64,000 nt of DNA from the NCBI RefSeq assembly GCF_051020975.1, contig NW_027478158.1:31550001-31614000 (forward strand). Reading direction: 5' to 3'. Below are positions 1-11,859 of this stretch, one piece after another (positions within the stretch are counted from its first letter, which is position 1; each line of letters opens with the position of its first letter). This DNA is from Osmia lignaria lignaria (lineage: Eukaryota; Arthropoda; Insecta; Hymenoptera; Megachilidae). The notes under the pieces are model-generated. The model saw only the letters and a program-made list of their open reading frames with translations. It had not been told where the DNA came from and ran no database searches. The position numbers were made by a program, and so were the translations under genes.

Positions 1-271
1 GCACCAACATAATAGAGATACAGAAACACCGTGGCCCCTTTCTTTGAGATAACACTGCACTATTGCGAGCTGCAAATGCCACTTCCAGCTTAGCTGTGCA
101 GAAGAAGAACAACAAGAAGAAGAAATATCTCGAAATATGTCCGTCAGGCCCGTTCCTTTGAGCTGAATCTGCAAATATCTCGGAAACGAAGCAAGCTATG
201 GCAAAATGTTAAGAGACGTTTTTTGTAGAGAATTATGTTTCCTACAATTTATGTTCTATGATATTTTTTGA
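1..271. repeat. Partial satellite unit at left edge
   Basis: These are the last 271 bases of a unit that starts about 50 bp outside the window. It carries the CCCGTTCC and GAGCTGAATC variants and the TACAATTT 3' end, which define a subfamily also seen in the units at 1882, 2848, 3813 and 5742. The array therefore continues to the left. Confidence 0.95.
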
Positions 272-1881
272 TCAGATGCGTAGTTCTCGAGATATATCAA
301 GATATTTAAAAGTTCCGAAGCCGCACCAACATAATAGAGATACAGAAACACCGTGGCCTCTTTCTTTGAGATAACTCTGCACTATTGCGCGCTGCAAATG
401 CCACTTCCAGCTCAGCTGTGCAGAAGAAGAACAACAAGAAGAAGAAATATCTCGAAATATGTCCGTCAGGCCCCTTCCCTTGAGATAAATCTGCAAATAT
501 CTCGGAAACGAAGCGAGCTAAGGCAAAATGTTAAGAGACCTTTTTTGTAGAGAATTAAGTTTGCTACTTTTTATCTTCTATGATATTTTTTGATCAGATG
601 CGTAGGTCTCGAGATATATCAAGATATTTAAAAGTTCCGAAGCCGCACCAACATAATAGAGATACAGAAACACCGTGGCCCCTTTCTTTGAGATAACTCT
701 GCACTATTGCGAGCTGCAAGTGCCACTTCCAGCTTAGCTATGCAGAAGAAGAACAACAAGAAGAAGAAATATCTCGAAATATGTCCGTCAGGCCCCTTCC
801 CTTGAGATAAATCTGCAAATATCTCGGAAACGAAGCGAGCTACGGCAAAATGTTAACAGACCTTATTTGTAGAGAATTAGGATTCCTACTTTTTATGTTC
901 TATGATATTTTTTGATCAGATGCGTAGTTCTCGAGATATATCGAGATATTTAAAAGTTCCGAAGCCGCACCAACATAATAGAGATACAGAAACACCGTGG
1001 CCCCTTTCTTTGAGATAACTCTGCACTATTGCGAGCTGCAAATGCCACTTCCAGCTTAGCTGTGAAGAAGAAGAACAACAAGAAGAAGAAATATCTCAGA
1101 ATATGTCCGTCAGGCCCCTTCCCTTGAGCTAAATCTGCAAACATCTCGGAAACGATGCCAGCTATGGGAAAATGTTAAGAGACCTTTTTTGTAGAGAATT
1201 ATGTTTCCTACTTTTTATGTTCTATGATATTTTTTGATCAGACGCGTAGTTCTCGAGATATATCAAGATATTTAAAAGTTCCGAAGCCGCACCAACATAA
1301 TAGAGATACAGAAACACCGTGGCCCCTTTCTTTGAGATAACTCTGCACTATTGCGAGCTGCAAATGCCACTTCCAGCTTAGCTGTGCAGAAGAAGAACAA
1401 CAAGAAGAAGAAATATCTCGAAATATGTCCGTCAGGCCCCTTCCCTTGAGATAAATCTGCAAATATATCGGAAACGAAGAGAGCTATGGCAAAATGTTAA
1501 GCGACCTTTTTTGTAGAGAATTAAGTTTCCTACTTTTTATGTTCTATGATATTTTTTGATCAGATGCGTAGTTCTCGAGATATATCAAGATATTTAAAAG
1601 TTCCGAAGCCGCACCAACATAATAGAGATACAGAAACACCGTGGCCCCTCTCTTTGAGATAACTCTGCACTATTGCGAGCTGCAAATGCCACTTCCAGCT
1701 TAGCTGTGCAGAAGAAGAACAACAAGAAGAAGAAATATCTCGAAATATGTCCGTCAGGCCCCTTCCCTTGAGATAAATCTGTAAATATCTCGGCAACGAA
1801 GAGAGCTATGGCAAAATGTTAAGAGACTTTTTTTGTAGAGAATTAAGTTTCCTACTTTTTATGTTCTATGATATTTTTTGA

Positions 1882-3812
1882 TCAGATGCGTAGTTCTCGA
1901 GATATATCAAGATATTTGAAAGTTCCGAAGCCGCACCAACATAATAGAGATACAGAAACACCGTGGCCCCTTTCTTTGAGATAACTCTGCACTATTGCGA
2001 GCTGCAAATGCCACTTCCAGCTTAGCTGTGCAGAGGAAGAACAACAAGAAGAAGAAATATCTCGAAATATGTCCGTCAGGCCCGTTCCTTTGAGCTGAAT
2101 CTGCAAATATCTCGGAAACGAAGCGAGCTATGGCAAAATGTTAAGAGACGTTTTTTGTAGAGAATTATGTTTCCTACAATTTATGTTCTATGATATTTTT
2201 TGATCAGAAGCGTAGTTTTCGAGATATATCGAGATGTTTAAAAGTTCCGAAGCCGCACCAACATAATAGAGATACAGAAACACCGTGGCCCCTTTCTTTG
2301 AGATAACTCTGCACTATTGCGAGCTGCAAATGCCACTTCCAGCTTAGCTGTGAAGAAGAAGAGCAACAAGAAGAAGAAATATCTCAGAATATGTCCGTCA
2401 GGCCCCTTCCCTTGAGCTAAATCTGCAAACATCTCGGAAACGATGCCAGCTATGGGAAAATGTTAAGAGACCTTTTTTGTAGAGAATTATGTTTCCTACT
2501 TTTTATGTTCTATGATATTTTTTGATCAGACGCGTAGTTCTCGAGATATATCAAGATATTTAAAAGTTCCGAAGCCGCACCAACATAATAGAGATACAGA
2601 AACACCGTGGCCCCTTTCTTTGAGATAACTCTGCACTATTGCGAGCTGCAAATGCCACTTCCAGCTTAGCTGTGCAGAAGAAGAACAACAAGAAGAAGAA
2701 ATATCTCGAAATATGTCCGTCAGGCCCCTTCCCTTGAGATAAATCTGTAAATATCTCGGAAACGAAGAGAGCTATGGCAAAATGTTAAGAGACTTTTTTT
2801 GTAGAGAATTAAGTTTCCTACTTTTTATGTTCTATGATATTTTTTGATCAGATGCGTAGTTCTCGAGATATATCAAGATATTTGAAAGTTCCGAAGCCGC
2901 ACCAACATAATAGAGATACAGAAACACCGTGGCCCCTTTCTTTGAGATAACTCTGCACTATTGCGAGCTGCAAATGCCACTTCCAGCTTAGCTGTGCAGA
3001 GGAAGAACAACAAGAAGAAGAAATATCTCGAAATATGTCCGTCAGGCCCGTTCCTTTGAGCTGAATCTGCAAATATCTCGGAAACGAAGCGAGCTATGGC
3101 AAAATGTTAAGAGACGTTTTTTGTAGAGAATTATGTTTCCTACAATTTATGTTCTATGATATTTTTTGATCAGAAGCGTAGTTTTCGAGATATATCGAGA
3201 TGTTTAAAAGTTCCGAAGCCGCACCAACATAATAGAGATACAGAAACACCGTGGCCCCTTTCTTTGAGATAACTCTGCACTATTGCGAGCTGCAAATGCC
3301 ACTTCCAGCTTAGGTGTGAAGAAGAAGAGCAACAAGAAGAAGAAATATCTCAGAATATGTCCGTCAGGCCCCTTCCCTTGAGCTAAATCTGCAAACATCT
3401 CGGAAACGATGCCAGCTATGGGAAAATGTTAAGAGACCTTTTTTGTAGAGAATTATGTTTCCTACTTTTTATGTTCTATGATATTTTTTGATCAGACGCG
3501 TAGTTCTCGAGATATATCAAGATATTTAAAAGTTCCGAGCCGCACCAACATAATAGAGATACAGAAACACCGTGGCCCCTTTCTTTGAGATAACTCTGCA
3601 CTATTGCGAGCTGCAAATGCCACTTCCAGCTTAGCTGTGCAGAAGAAGAACAACAAGAAGAAGAAATATCTCGAAATATGTCCGTCAGGCCCCTTCCCTT
3701 GAGATAAATCTGCAAATATATCGGAAACGAAGAGAGCTATGGCAAAATGTTAAGCGACCTTTTTTGTAGAGAATTAAGTTTCCTACTTTTTATGTTCTAT
3801 GATATTTTTTGA
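1882..3812. repeat. 966-bp three-unit tandem duplication (domain A)
   Basis: Units 1882, 2204 and 2526 are followed by the same series at 2848, 3170 and 3492, a shift of 966 bp (3 x 322). Units 1882 and 2848 share GATATTTGAAAG, CAGAGGAAG and CCCGTTCC. Units 2204 and 3170 share TGTGAAGAAGAAGAGC, AAACATCTCGG and GATGCCAGC. The second copy ends in a unit (3492) that has lost one base at CCGAGCCGC (about 3537), and its 3' half matches the unit at 1238 (CAAATATATCGG, TTAAGCGACC). The 916/1238 pair therefore resembles the 3170/3492 pair, and the segment probably arose by unequal exchange among these neighbours. Confidence 0.85.
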
Positions 3813-4775
3813 TCAGATGCGTAGTTCTCGAGATATATCAAGATATTTAAAAGTTCCGAAGCCGCACCAACATAATAGAGATACAGAAACTCCGTGGCCC
3901 CTTTCTTTGAGATAACTCTGCACTATTGCGAGCTGCAAATGCCACTTCCAGCTTAGCTGTGCAGAGGAAGAACAACAAGAAGAAGAAATATCTCGAAATA
4001 TGTCCGTCAGGCACGTTCCTTTGAGCTGAATCTGCAAATATCTCGGAAACGAAGCGAGCTATGGCAAAATGTTAAGAGACGTTTTTTGTAGAGGATTATG
4101 TTTCCTACAATTTATGTTCTATGATATTTTTTGATCGGAAGCGTAGTTTTCGAGATATATCGAGATATTTAAAAGTTCCGAAGCCGCACCAACATAATAG
4201 AGATACAGAAACACCGTGGCCCCTTTCTTTGAGATAACTCTGCACTATTGCGAGCTGCAAATGCCACTTCCAGCTTAGCTGTGCAGAAGAAGAACAACAA
4301 GAGGAAGAAATATCTCGAAATATGTCCGTCAGGCCCCTTCCCTTGAGATAAATCTGCAAATATCTCGGAAACGAAGAGAGCTATGGCAAAATGTTAAGAG
4401 ACCTTTTTTGTAGAGAATTAAGTTTCCTACTTTTTATGTTCTATGATATTTTTTGATCAGATGCGTAGTTCTCGAGATATATCAAGATATTTAAAAGATC
4501 CGAAGCCGCACCAACATAATAGAGATACAGAAACACCGTGGCCCCTTTCTTTGAGATAACTCTGCACTATTGCGTGCTGCAAATGCCACTTCCAGTTTAG
4601 CTGTGCAGAAGAACAACAAGAAGAAGAAATATCTCGAAATATTTCCGTCAGGCCCCTTCCCTTCAGATAAATCTGCAAATATCTCGGAAACGAAGCGAGC
4701 TATGGCAAAATGTTAAGCGACCTTTTTTGTAGAGAATTAAGTTTCCTACTTTTTATGTTCTATGATATTTTTTGA

Positions 4776-5097
4776 TCAGATGCGTAGTTCTCGAGATATA
4801 TCAAGATATTTAAAAGTTCCGAAGCCGCACCAACATAATAGAGATACAGAAACACCGTGGCCCCTTTCTTTGAGATAACTCTGCACTATTGCGAGCTGCA
4901 AATGCCACTTCCAGCTTAGCTGTGCAGAAGAAGAACAACAAGAAGAAGAAATATCTCGAAATATGTCCGTCAGGCCCCTTCCCTTGAGATAAATCTGCAA
5001 ATATCTCGGAAACGAAGAGAGCTATGGCAAAATGTTAAGAGACCTTTTTTGTAGAGAATTAAGTTTCCTACTTTTTATGTTCTATGATATTTTTTGA
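4776..5097 (+). repeat. Representative 322-bp satellite unit
   Basis: This unit is close to the array consensus and serves as a reference. In order it holds a BclI site (TGATCA) across its left boundary, an XhoI site (CTCGAG, about 4790-4795), an AT-rich GATATATC palindrome, a conserved block from CCGAAGCCGC to CACCGTGGCC, a first TTGAGATAA (4870-4878), a 49-bp imperfect dyad (4880-4928), a purine-rich GAA/CAA triplet tract (about 4926-4950), the motif AAATATCTCG (4949-4958), a second TTGAGATAA (4984-4992), a second AAATATCTCG (4999-5008), and three T-tracts of 5-6 bases in the last 60 bp. Because 322 is not a multiple of 3, no reading frame can run through consecutive units. A BclI digest should release a 322-bp ladder. 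Confidence 0.95.
4949..5008 (+). other. Paired AAATATCTCG motifs (example unit)
   Basis: AAATATCTCG occurs at 4949-4958 and again at 4999-5008, 50 bp apart, and this pair recurs in almost every unit. Near the start of each unit the related CGAGATAT appears in the opposite orientation. In AAGCGTAG-type units the full reverse complement CGAGATATTT is present as well (for example 6090-6099). This could be a vestige of an older short repeat or a recurring protein-binding motif. Confidence 0.65.
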
Positions 5098-5530
5098 TCA
5101 GATGCGTAGTTCTCGAGATATATCAAGATATTTAAAAGATCCGAAGCCGCACCAACATAATAGAGATACAGAAACACCGTGGCCCCTTTCTTTGAGATAA
5201 CTCTGCACTATTGCGAGCTGTAAATGCCACTTCCAGCTTAGCTGTGCAGAAGAAGAACAACAAGAAGAAGAAATATCTCGAAATATGTCCGTCAGGCCCC
5301 TTCCCTTGAGATATATCTGCAAATATCTCGGAAACGAAGCGAGCTATGGCAAAATGTTAAGAGACCTTTTTTGTAGAGAATTATGTTTCCTACAATTTAT
5401 GTTCTATGATATTTTTTGATCAGAAGCGTAGTTTTCGAGGTATATCAAGATATTTAAAAGTTCCGAAGCCGCACCAACATAATAGAGATACAGAAACACC
5501 GTGGCCCCTTTCTTTGAGATAACTCTGCAC

Positions 5531-8500
5531 TAGTGCGAGCCGGAAATGCCACTTCCAGCTTAGCTGTGCAGAAGAAGAACAACAAGAAGAAGAAATATCT
5601 CGAAATATGTCCGTCAGGCCCCTTCCCGTGAGATAAATCTGCAAATATCTCGGAAACGAAGCGAGCTATGAGAAAATGTTGAGAGACCTTTTTTGTAGAG
5701 AATTAAGTTTCCTACTTTTTATGTTCTATGATATTTTTTGATCAGATGCGTAGTTCTCGAGATATATCAAGATATTTAAAAGTTCCGAAGCCGCACCAAC
5801 ATAATAGAGATACAGAAACTCCGTGGCCCCTTTCTTTGAGATAACTCTGTACTATTGCGAGCTGCAAATGCCACTTCCAGCTTAGGTGTGCAGAGGAAGA
5901 ACAACAAGAAGAAGAAATATCTCGAAATATGTCCGTCAGGCCCGTTCCTTTGAGCTGAATCTGCAAATATCTCGGAAACGAAGCGAGCTATGGCAAAATG
6001 TTAAGAGACGTTTTTTGTAGAGGATTATGTTTCCTACAATTGATGTTCTATGATATTTTTTGATCAGAAGCGTAGTTTTCGAGATATATCGAGATATTTA
6101 AAAGTTCCGAAGCCGCACCAACATAATAGAGATACAGAAACACCGTGGCCCCTTTCTTTGAGATAACTCTGCACTAGTGCGAGCCGGAAATGCCACTTCC
6201 AGCTTAGCTGTGCAGAAGAAGAACAACAAGAAGAAGAAATATCTCGAAATATGTCCGTCAGGCCCCTTCCCTTGAGATAAATCTGCAAATATCTCGGAAA
6301 CGAAGCGAGCTATGGCAAAATGATAAGAGACCTTTTTTGTAGAGAATTAAGTTTCCTACTTTTTATGTTCTATGATATTTTTTGATCAGATGCGTAGTTC
6401 TCGAGATATATCAAGATATTTAAAAGTTCCGAAGCCGCACCAACATAATAGAGATACAGAAACACCGTGGCCCCTTTCTTTGAGATAACTCTGCACTAGT
6501 GCGAGCTGCAAATGCCACTTCCAGCTTAGCTGTGCAGAAGAAGAACAACAAGAATAAGAAATATTTCGAAATATGTCCGTCAGGCCCCTTCCCTTGAGAT
6601 AAATCTGCAAATATCTCGGAAACGGAGCGAGCTACGGCAAAATGTTAAGAGACCTTTTTTGTAGAAAATTAAGTTTCCTACTTTTTATGTTCTATGATAT
6701 TTTTTGATCAGATGCGTAGTTCTCGAGATATATCAAGATATTTAAAAGTTCCGAAGCCGCACCAACATAATAGAGATACAGAAACACCGTGGCCCCTTTC
6801 TTTCAGATAACTCTGCACTATTGCGAGCTGCAAATGCCACTTCCAGCTTAGCTGTGCAGAAGAAGAACAACAAGAAGAAGAAATATCTCGAAATATGTCC
6901 GTCAGGCCCCTTCCCTTGAGATAAATCTGCAAATATCTCGGAAACGAAGAGAGCTATGGCAAAATGTTAAGAGACCTTTTTTGTAGAGAATTAAGTTTCC
7001 TACTTTTTATGTTCTATGATATTTTTTGATCAGATGCGTAGTTCTCGAGATATATCAAGATATTTAAAAGATCCGAAGCCGCACCAACATAATAGAGATA
7101 CAGAAACACCGTGGCCCCTTTCTTTGAGATAACTCTGCACTATTGCGTGCTGCAAATGCCACTTCCAGTTTAGCTGTGCAGAAGAAGAACAACAAGAAGA
7201 AGAAATATCTCGAAATATGTCCGTCAGGCCCCTTCCCTTGAGATAAATCTGCAAATATCTCGGAAACGAAGCGAGCTATGGCAAAATGATAAGAGACCTT
7301 TTTTGTAGAGAATTAAGTTTCCTACTTTTTATGTTCTATGATATTTTTTGATCAGATGCGTAGTTCTCGAGATATATCAAGATATTTAAAAGTTCCGAAG
7401 CCGCACCAACATAATAGAGATACAGAAACACCGTGGCCCCTTTCTTTGAGATAACTCTGCACTAGTGCGAGCTGCAAATGCCACTTCCAGCTTAGCTGTG
7501 CAGAAGAAGAACAACAAGAATAAGAAATATTTCGAAATATTTCCGTCAGGCCCCTTCCCTTCAGATAAATCTGCAAATATCTCGGAAACGAAGCGAGCTA
7601 TGGCAAAATGTTAAGAGACCTTTTTTGTAGAGAATTAAGTTTCCTACTTTTTATGTTCTATGATATTTTTTGATCAGATGCGTAGTTCTCGAGATATATC
7701 AAGATATTTAAAAGTTCCGAAGCCGCACCAACATAATAGAGATACAGAAACACCGTGGCCCCTTTCTTTGAGATAACTCTGCACTATTGCGAGCTGCAAA
7801 TGCCACTTCCAGCTTAGCTGTGCAGAAGAAGAACAACAAGAAGAAGAAATATCTCGAAATATGTCCGTCAGGCCCCTTCCCTTGAGATAAATCTGCAAAT
7901 ATCTCGGAAACGAAGAGAGCTATGGCAAAATGTTAAGAGACCTTTTTTGTAGAGAATTAAGTTTCCTACTTTTTATGTTCTATGATATTTGTTGATCAGA
8001 TGCGTAGTTCTCGAGATATATCAAGATATTTAAAAGATCCGAAGCCGCACCAACATAATAGAGATACAGAAACACCGTGGCCCCTTTCTTTGAGATAACT
8101 CTGCACTATTGCGAGCTGCAAATGCCACTTCCAGCTTAGCTGTGAAGAACAAGAACAACAAGAAGAAGAAATATCTCGGAATATGTCCGTCAGGCCCCTT
8201 CCCTTGAGCTAAATCTGCAAATATATCGGAAACGAAGAGAGCTATGGCAAAATGTTAAGGGACCTTTTTTGTAGGGAATTAAGTTTGCTACTTTTTATGT
8301 TCTATGATATTTTTTGATCAGATGCGTAGTTCTCGAGATATATCAAGATATTTAAAAGTTCCGAAGCCGCACCAACATAATAGAGATACAGAAACACCGT
8401 GGCCCCTTTCTTTGAGATAACTCTGCACTATTGCGAGCTGCAAATGCCACTTCCAGCTTAGCTGTGCAGAAGAAGAACAACAAGAAGAAGAAATATCTCG

Positions 8501-9605
8501 AAATATGTCCGTCAGGCCCCTTCCTTTGAGATAAATCTGCAAATATCTCGGAAACGAAGCGAGCTATGGCAAAACGTTAAGAAACCTTTTTTGTAGAGAA
8601 TTATGTTTCCTACAATTTTCGTTCTATGATATTTTTTGATCAGAAGCGTAGTTCTCGAGATATATCGAGATATTTAAAAGTTCCGAAGCCGCACCAACAT
8701 AATAGAGATACAGAAACACCGTGGCCCCATTCTTTGAGATAACTCTGCACTAGTGCGAGCCGGAAATGCCACTTCCAGCTTAGCTGTGCAGAAGAAGAAC
8801 AACAAGAAGAAGAAATATCTCGAAATATGTCCGTCAGGCCCCGTCCCTTGAGATAAATCTGCAAATATCTCGGAAACGAAGAGAGCTATGGCAAAATGTT
8901 AAGAGACCTTTTTTGTAGAGAATTAAGTTTCCTACTTTTTATGTTCTATGATATTTTTTGATCAGATGCGTAGTTCTCGAGATATATCAAGATATTTAAA
9001 AGTTCCGAAGCCGCACCAACATAATAGAGATACAGAAACACCGTGGCCCCTTTCTTTCAGATAACTCTGCACTATTGCGAGCTGCAAATGCCACTTCCAG
9101 CTTAGCTGTGCAGAAGAAGAACAACAAGAAGAAGAAATATCTCGAAATATGTCCGTCAGGCCCCTTCCCTTGAGATAAATCTGCAAATATCTCGGAAACG
9201 AAGAGAGCTATGGCAAAATGTTAAGAGACCTTTTTTGTAGAGAATTAAGTTTCCTACTTTTTATGTTCTATGATATTTTTTGATCAGATGCGTAGTTCTC
9301 GAGATATATCAAGATATTTAAAAGATCCGAAGCCGCACCAACATAATAGAGATACAGAAACACCGTGGCCCCTTTCTTTCAGATAACTCTGCACTATTGC
9401 GAGCTGCAAATGCCACTTCCAGCTTAGCTGTGCAGAAGAAGAACAACAAGAAGAAGAAATATCTCGAAATATGTCCGTCAGGCCCCTTCCCTTGAGATAA
9501 ATCTGCAAATATCTCGGAAACGAAGAGAGCTATGGCAAAATGTTAAGAGACCTTTTTTGTAGAGAATTAAGTTTCCTACTTTTTATGTTCTATGATATTT
9601 TTTGA
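5531..9605. repeat. Mixed satellite units between the P blocks
   Basis: This stretch has no gene. It mixes canonical units with AAGCGTAG-type units (5420, 6064 and 8640, with TAGTGCGAGCCGG) and one GAGCTAAATC-type unit (7996, with TGTGAAGAACAAG). The units at 6386 and 7352, 966 bp apart, share CAAGAATAAG and ATATTTCG. The units at 6708, 8962 and 9284 share CTTTCAGATAAC. The repetition is patchy and I cannot assign a single clean HOR. Confidence 0.8.
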
Positions 9606-10682
9606 TCAGATGCGTAGTTCTCGAGATATATCAAGATATTTAAAAGATCCGAAGCCGCACCAACATAATAGAGATACAGAAACACCGTGGCCCCTTTCTT
9701 TGAGATAACTCTGCACTATTGCGTGCTGCAAATGCCACTTCCAGTTTAGCTGTGCAGAAGAAGAACAACAAGAAGAAGAAATATCTCGAAATATTTCCGT
9801 CAGGCCCCTTCCCTTCAGATAAATCTGCAAATATCTCGGAAACGAAGCGAGCTATGGCAAAATGTTAAGAGACCTTTTTTGTAGAGAATTAAGTTTCCTA
9901 CTTTTTATGTTCTATGATATTTTTTGATCAGATGCGTAGTTCTCGAGATATATCAAGATATTTAAAAGTTCCGAAGCCGCACCAACATAATAGAGATACA
10001 GAAACACCGTGGCCCCTTTCTTTGAGATAACTCTGCACTATTGCGAGCTGCAAATGCCACTTCCAGCTTAGCTGTGCAGAAGAAGAACAACAAGAAGAAG
10101 AAATATCTCGAAATATGTCCGTCAGGCCCCTTCCGTTGAGATAAATCTGCAAATATCTCGGAAACGAAGAGAGCTATGGCAAAATGTTAAGAGACCTTTT
10201 TTGTAGAGAATTAAGTTTCCTACTTTTTATGTTCTATGATATTTTTTGATCAGATGCGTAGTTCTCGAGATATATCAAGATATTTAAAAGATCCGAAGCC
10301 GCACCAACATAATAGAGATACAGAAACACCGTGGCCCCTTTCTTTGAGATAACTCTGCACTATTGCGAGCTGTAAATGCCACTTCCAGCTTAGCTGTGCA
10401 GAAGAAGAACAACAAGAAGAAGAAATATCTCGAAATATGTCCGTCAGGCCCCTTCCCTTGAGATATATCTGCAAATATCTCGGAAACGAAGCGAGCTATG
10501 GCAAAATGTTAAGAGACCTTTTTTGTAGAGAATTATGTTTCCTACAATTTATGTTCTATGATATTTTTTGATCAGAAGCGTAGTTTTCGAGGTATATCAA
10601 GATATTTAAAAGTTCCGAAGCCGCACCAACATAATAGAGATACAGAAACACCGTGGCCCCTTTCTTTGAGATAACTCTGCAC
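9606..10682. repeat. Repeated block P, second copy
   Basis: This is the second copy of the block described at 4457, lying 16 units away. It keeps the GAA triplet missing from the first copy. Its third unit (10250) has further relatives at 13470 and 15724, so this unit type seeds the next domain to the right. Confidence 0.82.
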
Positions 10683-11859
10683 TATTGCGAGCTGCAAATG
10701 CCACTTCCAGCTTAGCTGTGCAGAAGAAGAACAACAAGAAGAAGAAATATCTCGAAATATGTCCGTCAGGCCCGTTCCTTTGAGCTGAATCTGCAAATAT
10801 CTCGGAAACGAAGCGAGCTATGGCAAAATGTTAAGAGACGTTTTTTGTAGAGAATTATGTTTCCTACAATTTATGTTCTATGATATTTTTTGATCAGAAG
10901 CGTAGTTTTCGAGGTATATCGAGATATTTAAAAGTTCCGAAGCCGCACCAACATAATAGAGATTCAGAAACACCGTGGCCCCTTTCTTTGAGATAACTCC
11001 GCACTAGTGCGAGCCGCAAATGCCACTTCCAGCTTAGCTGTGCAGAAGAAGAACAACAAGAAGAAGAAATATCTCGAAATATGTCCGTCAGGCCCCTTCC
11101 CTTGAGATAAATCTGCCAATATCTCGGAAACGAAGCGAGCTATGGCAAAATGTTAAGAGACCTTTTTTGTAGAGAATTAAGTTTCCTACTTTTTATGTTC
11201 TATGATATTTTTTGATCAGATGCGCAGTTCTCGAGTTATATCAAGATATTTAAAAGAGCCGAAGGCGCACCAACATAATAGAGATACAGAAACACCGTGG
11301 CCCCTTTCTTTGAGATAACTCTGCACTATTGCGAGCTGCAAATGCCACTTCCAGCTTAGCTGTGCAGAAGAAGAACAACAAGAAGAAGAAATATCTCGAA
11401 ATATGTCCGTCAGGCCCCTTCCCTTGAGATAAATCTGCAAATATCTCGGAAACGAAGCGAGCTATGGCAAAATGTTAAGAGACCTTTTTTGTAGAGAATT
11501 AAGTTTCCTACTTTTTATCTTCTATGATATTTTTTGATCAGATGCGTAGTTCTCGAGATATATCAAGATATTTAAAAGTTCTGAAGCCGCACCAACATAA
11601 TAGAGATACAGAAACACCGTGGCCCCTCTCTTTGAGATAACTCTGCACTATTGCGAGCTGCAAATGCCACTTCCAGCTTAGCTGTGCAGAAGAAGAACAA
11701 CAAGAAGAAGAAGTATCTCGAAATATGTCCGTCAGGCCCCTTCCCTTGAGATAAATCTGCAAATATCTCGGAAACGAAGCGAGCTATGGCAAAATGTTAA
11801 GAGACCTTTTTTGTAGAGAATTAAGTTTCCTACTTTTTATGTTCTATGATATTTTTTGA
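10250..11859. repeat. Five-unit block X, first copy
   Basis: The units at 10250, 10572, 10894, 11216 and 11538 carry variants that return in the same order 5474 bp (17 units) further on. They include GAGATTCAG, ACTCCGCACTAG and CTGCCAATATC (10894); GATGCGCAG, CGAGTTATATC and AAGAGCCGAAGGCGC (11216); and AGTTCTGAAG and GAAGTATCTCG (11538). The similarity continues into the following units 11860 and 12182. Confidence 0.9.

Larger units (their letters stand above)
4457..5530. repeat. Repeated block P, first copy
   Basis: The units at 4457, 4776, 5098 and the start of 5420 carry the same ordered set of rare variants as the block at 9606: AAAAGATCCG, GCGTGCTGC, CCAGTTTAGC, ATTTCCGTC and TTCAGATAAATC in the first unit; AAAAGATCC, GCTGTAAATG and GAGATATATC in the third; and GTTTTCGAGGTATATCAAG at the start of the fourth. 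The offset is 5149 bp in the first unit and 5152 bp afterwards. The difference is a 3-bp loss of one GAA in the triplet tract of the 4457 unit (near 4609). Similarity stops inside the fourth unit, where this copy has TAGTGCGAGCCGG and the other does not. Confidence 0.82.

Noticed and set aside
4776..5097. Phased A/T-tracts giving strong DNA curvature
   Set aside because: There are three T-tracts of 5-6 bases near the unit end, but their centres are about 26 and 18 bases apart. Only the first spacing is near a half-integral number of turns, so consistent helical phasing is not supported.
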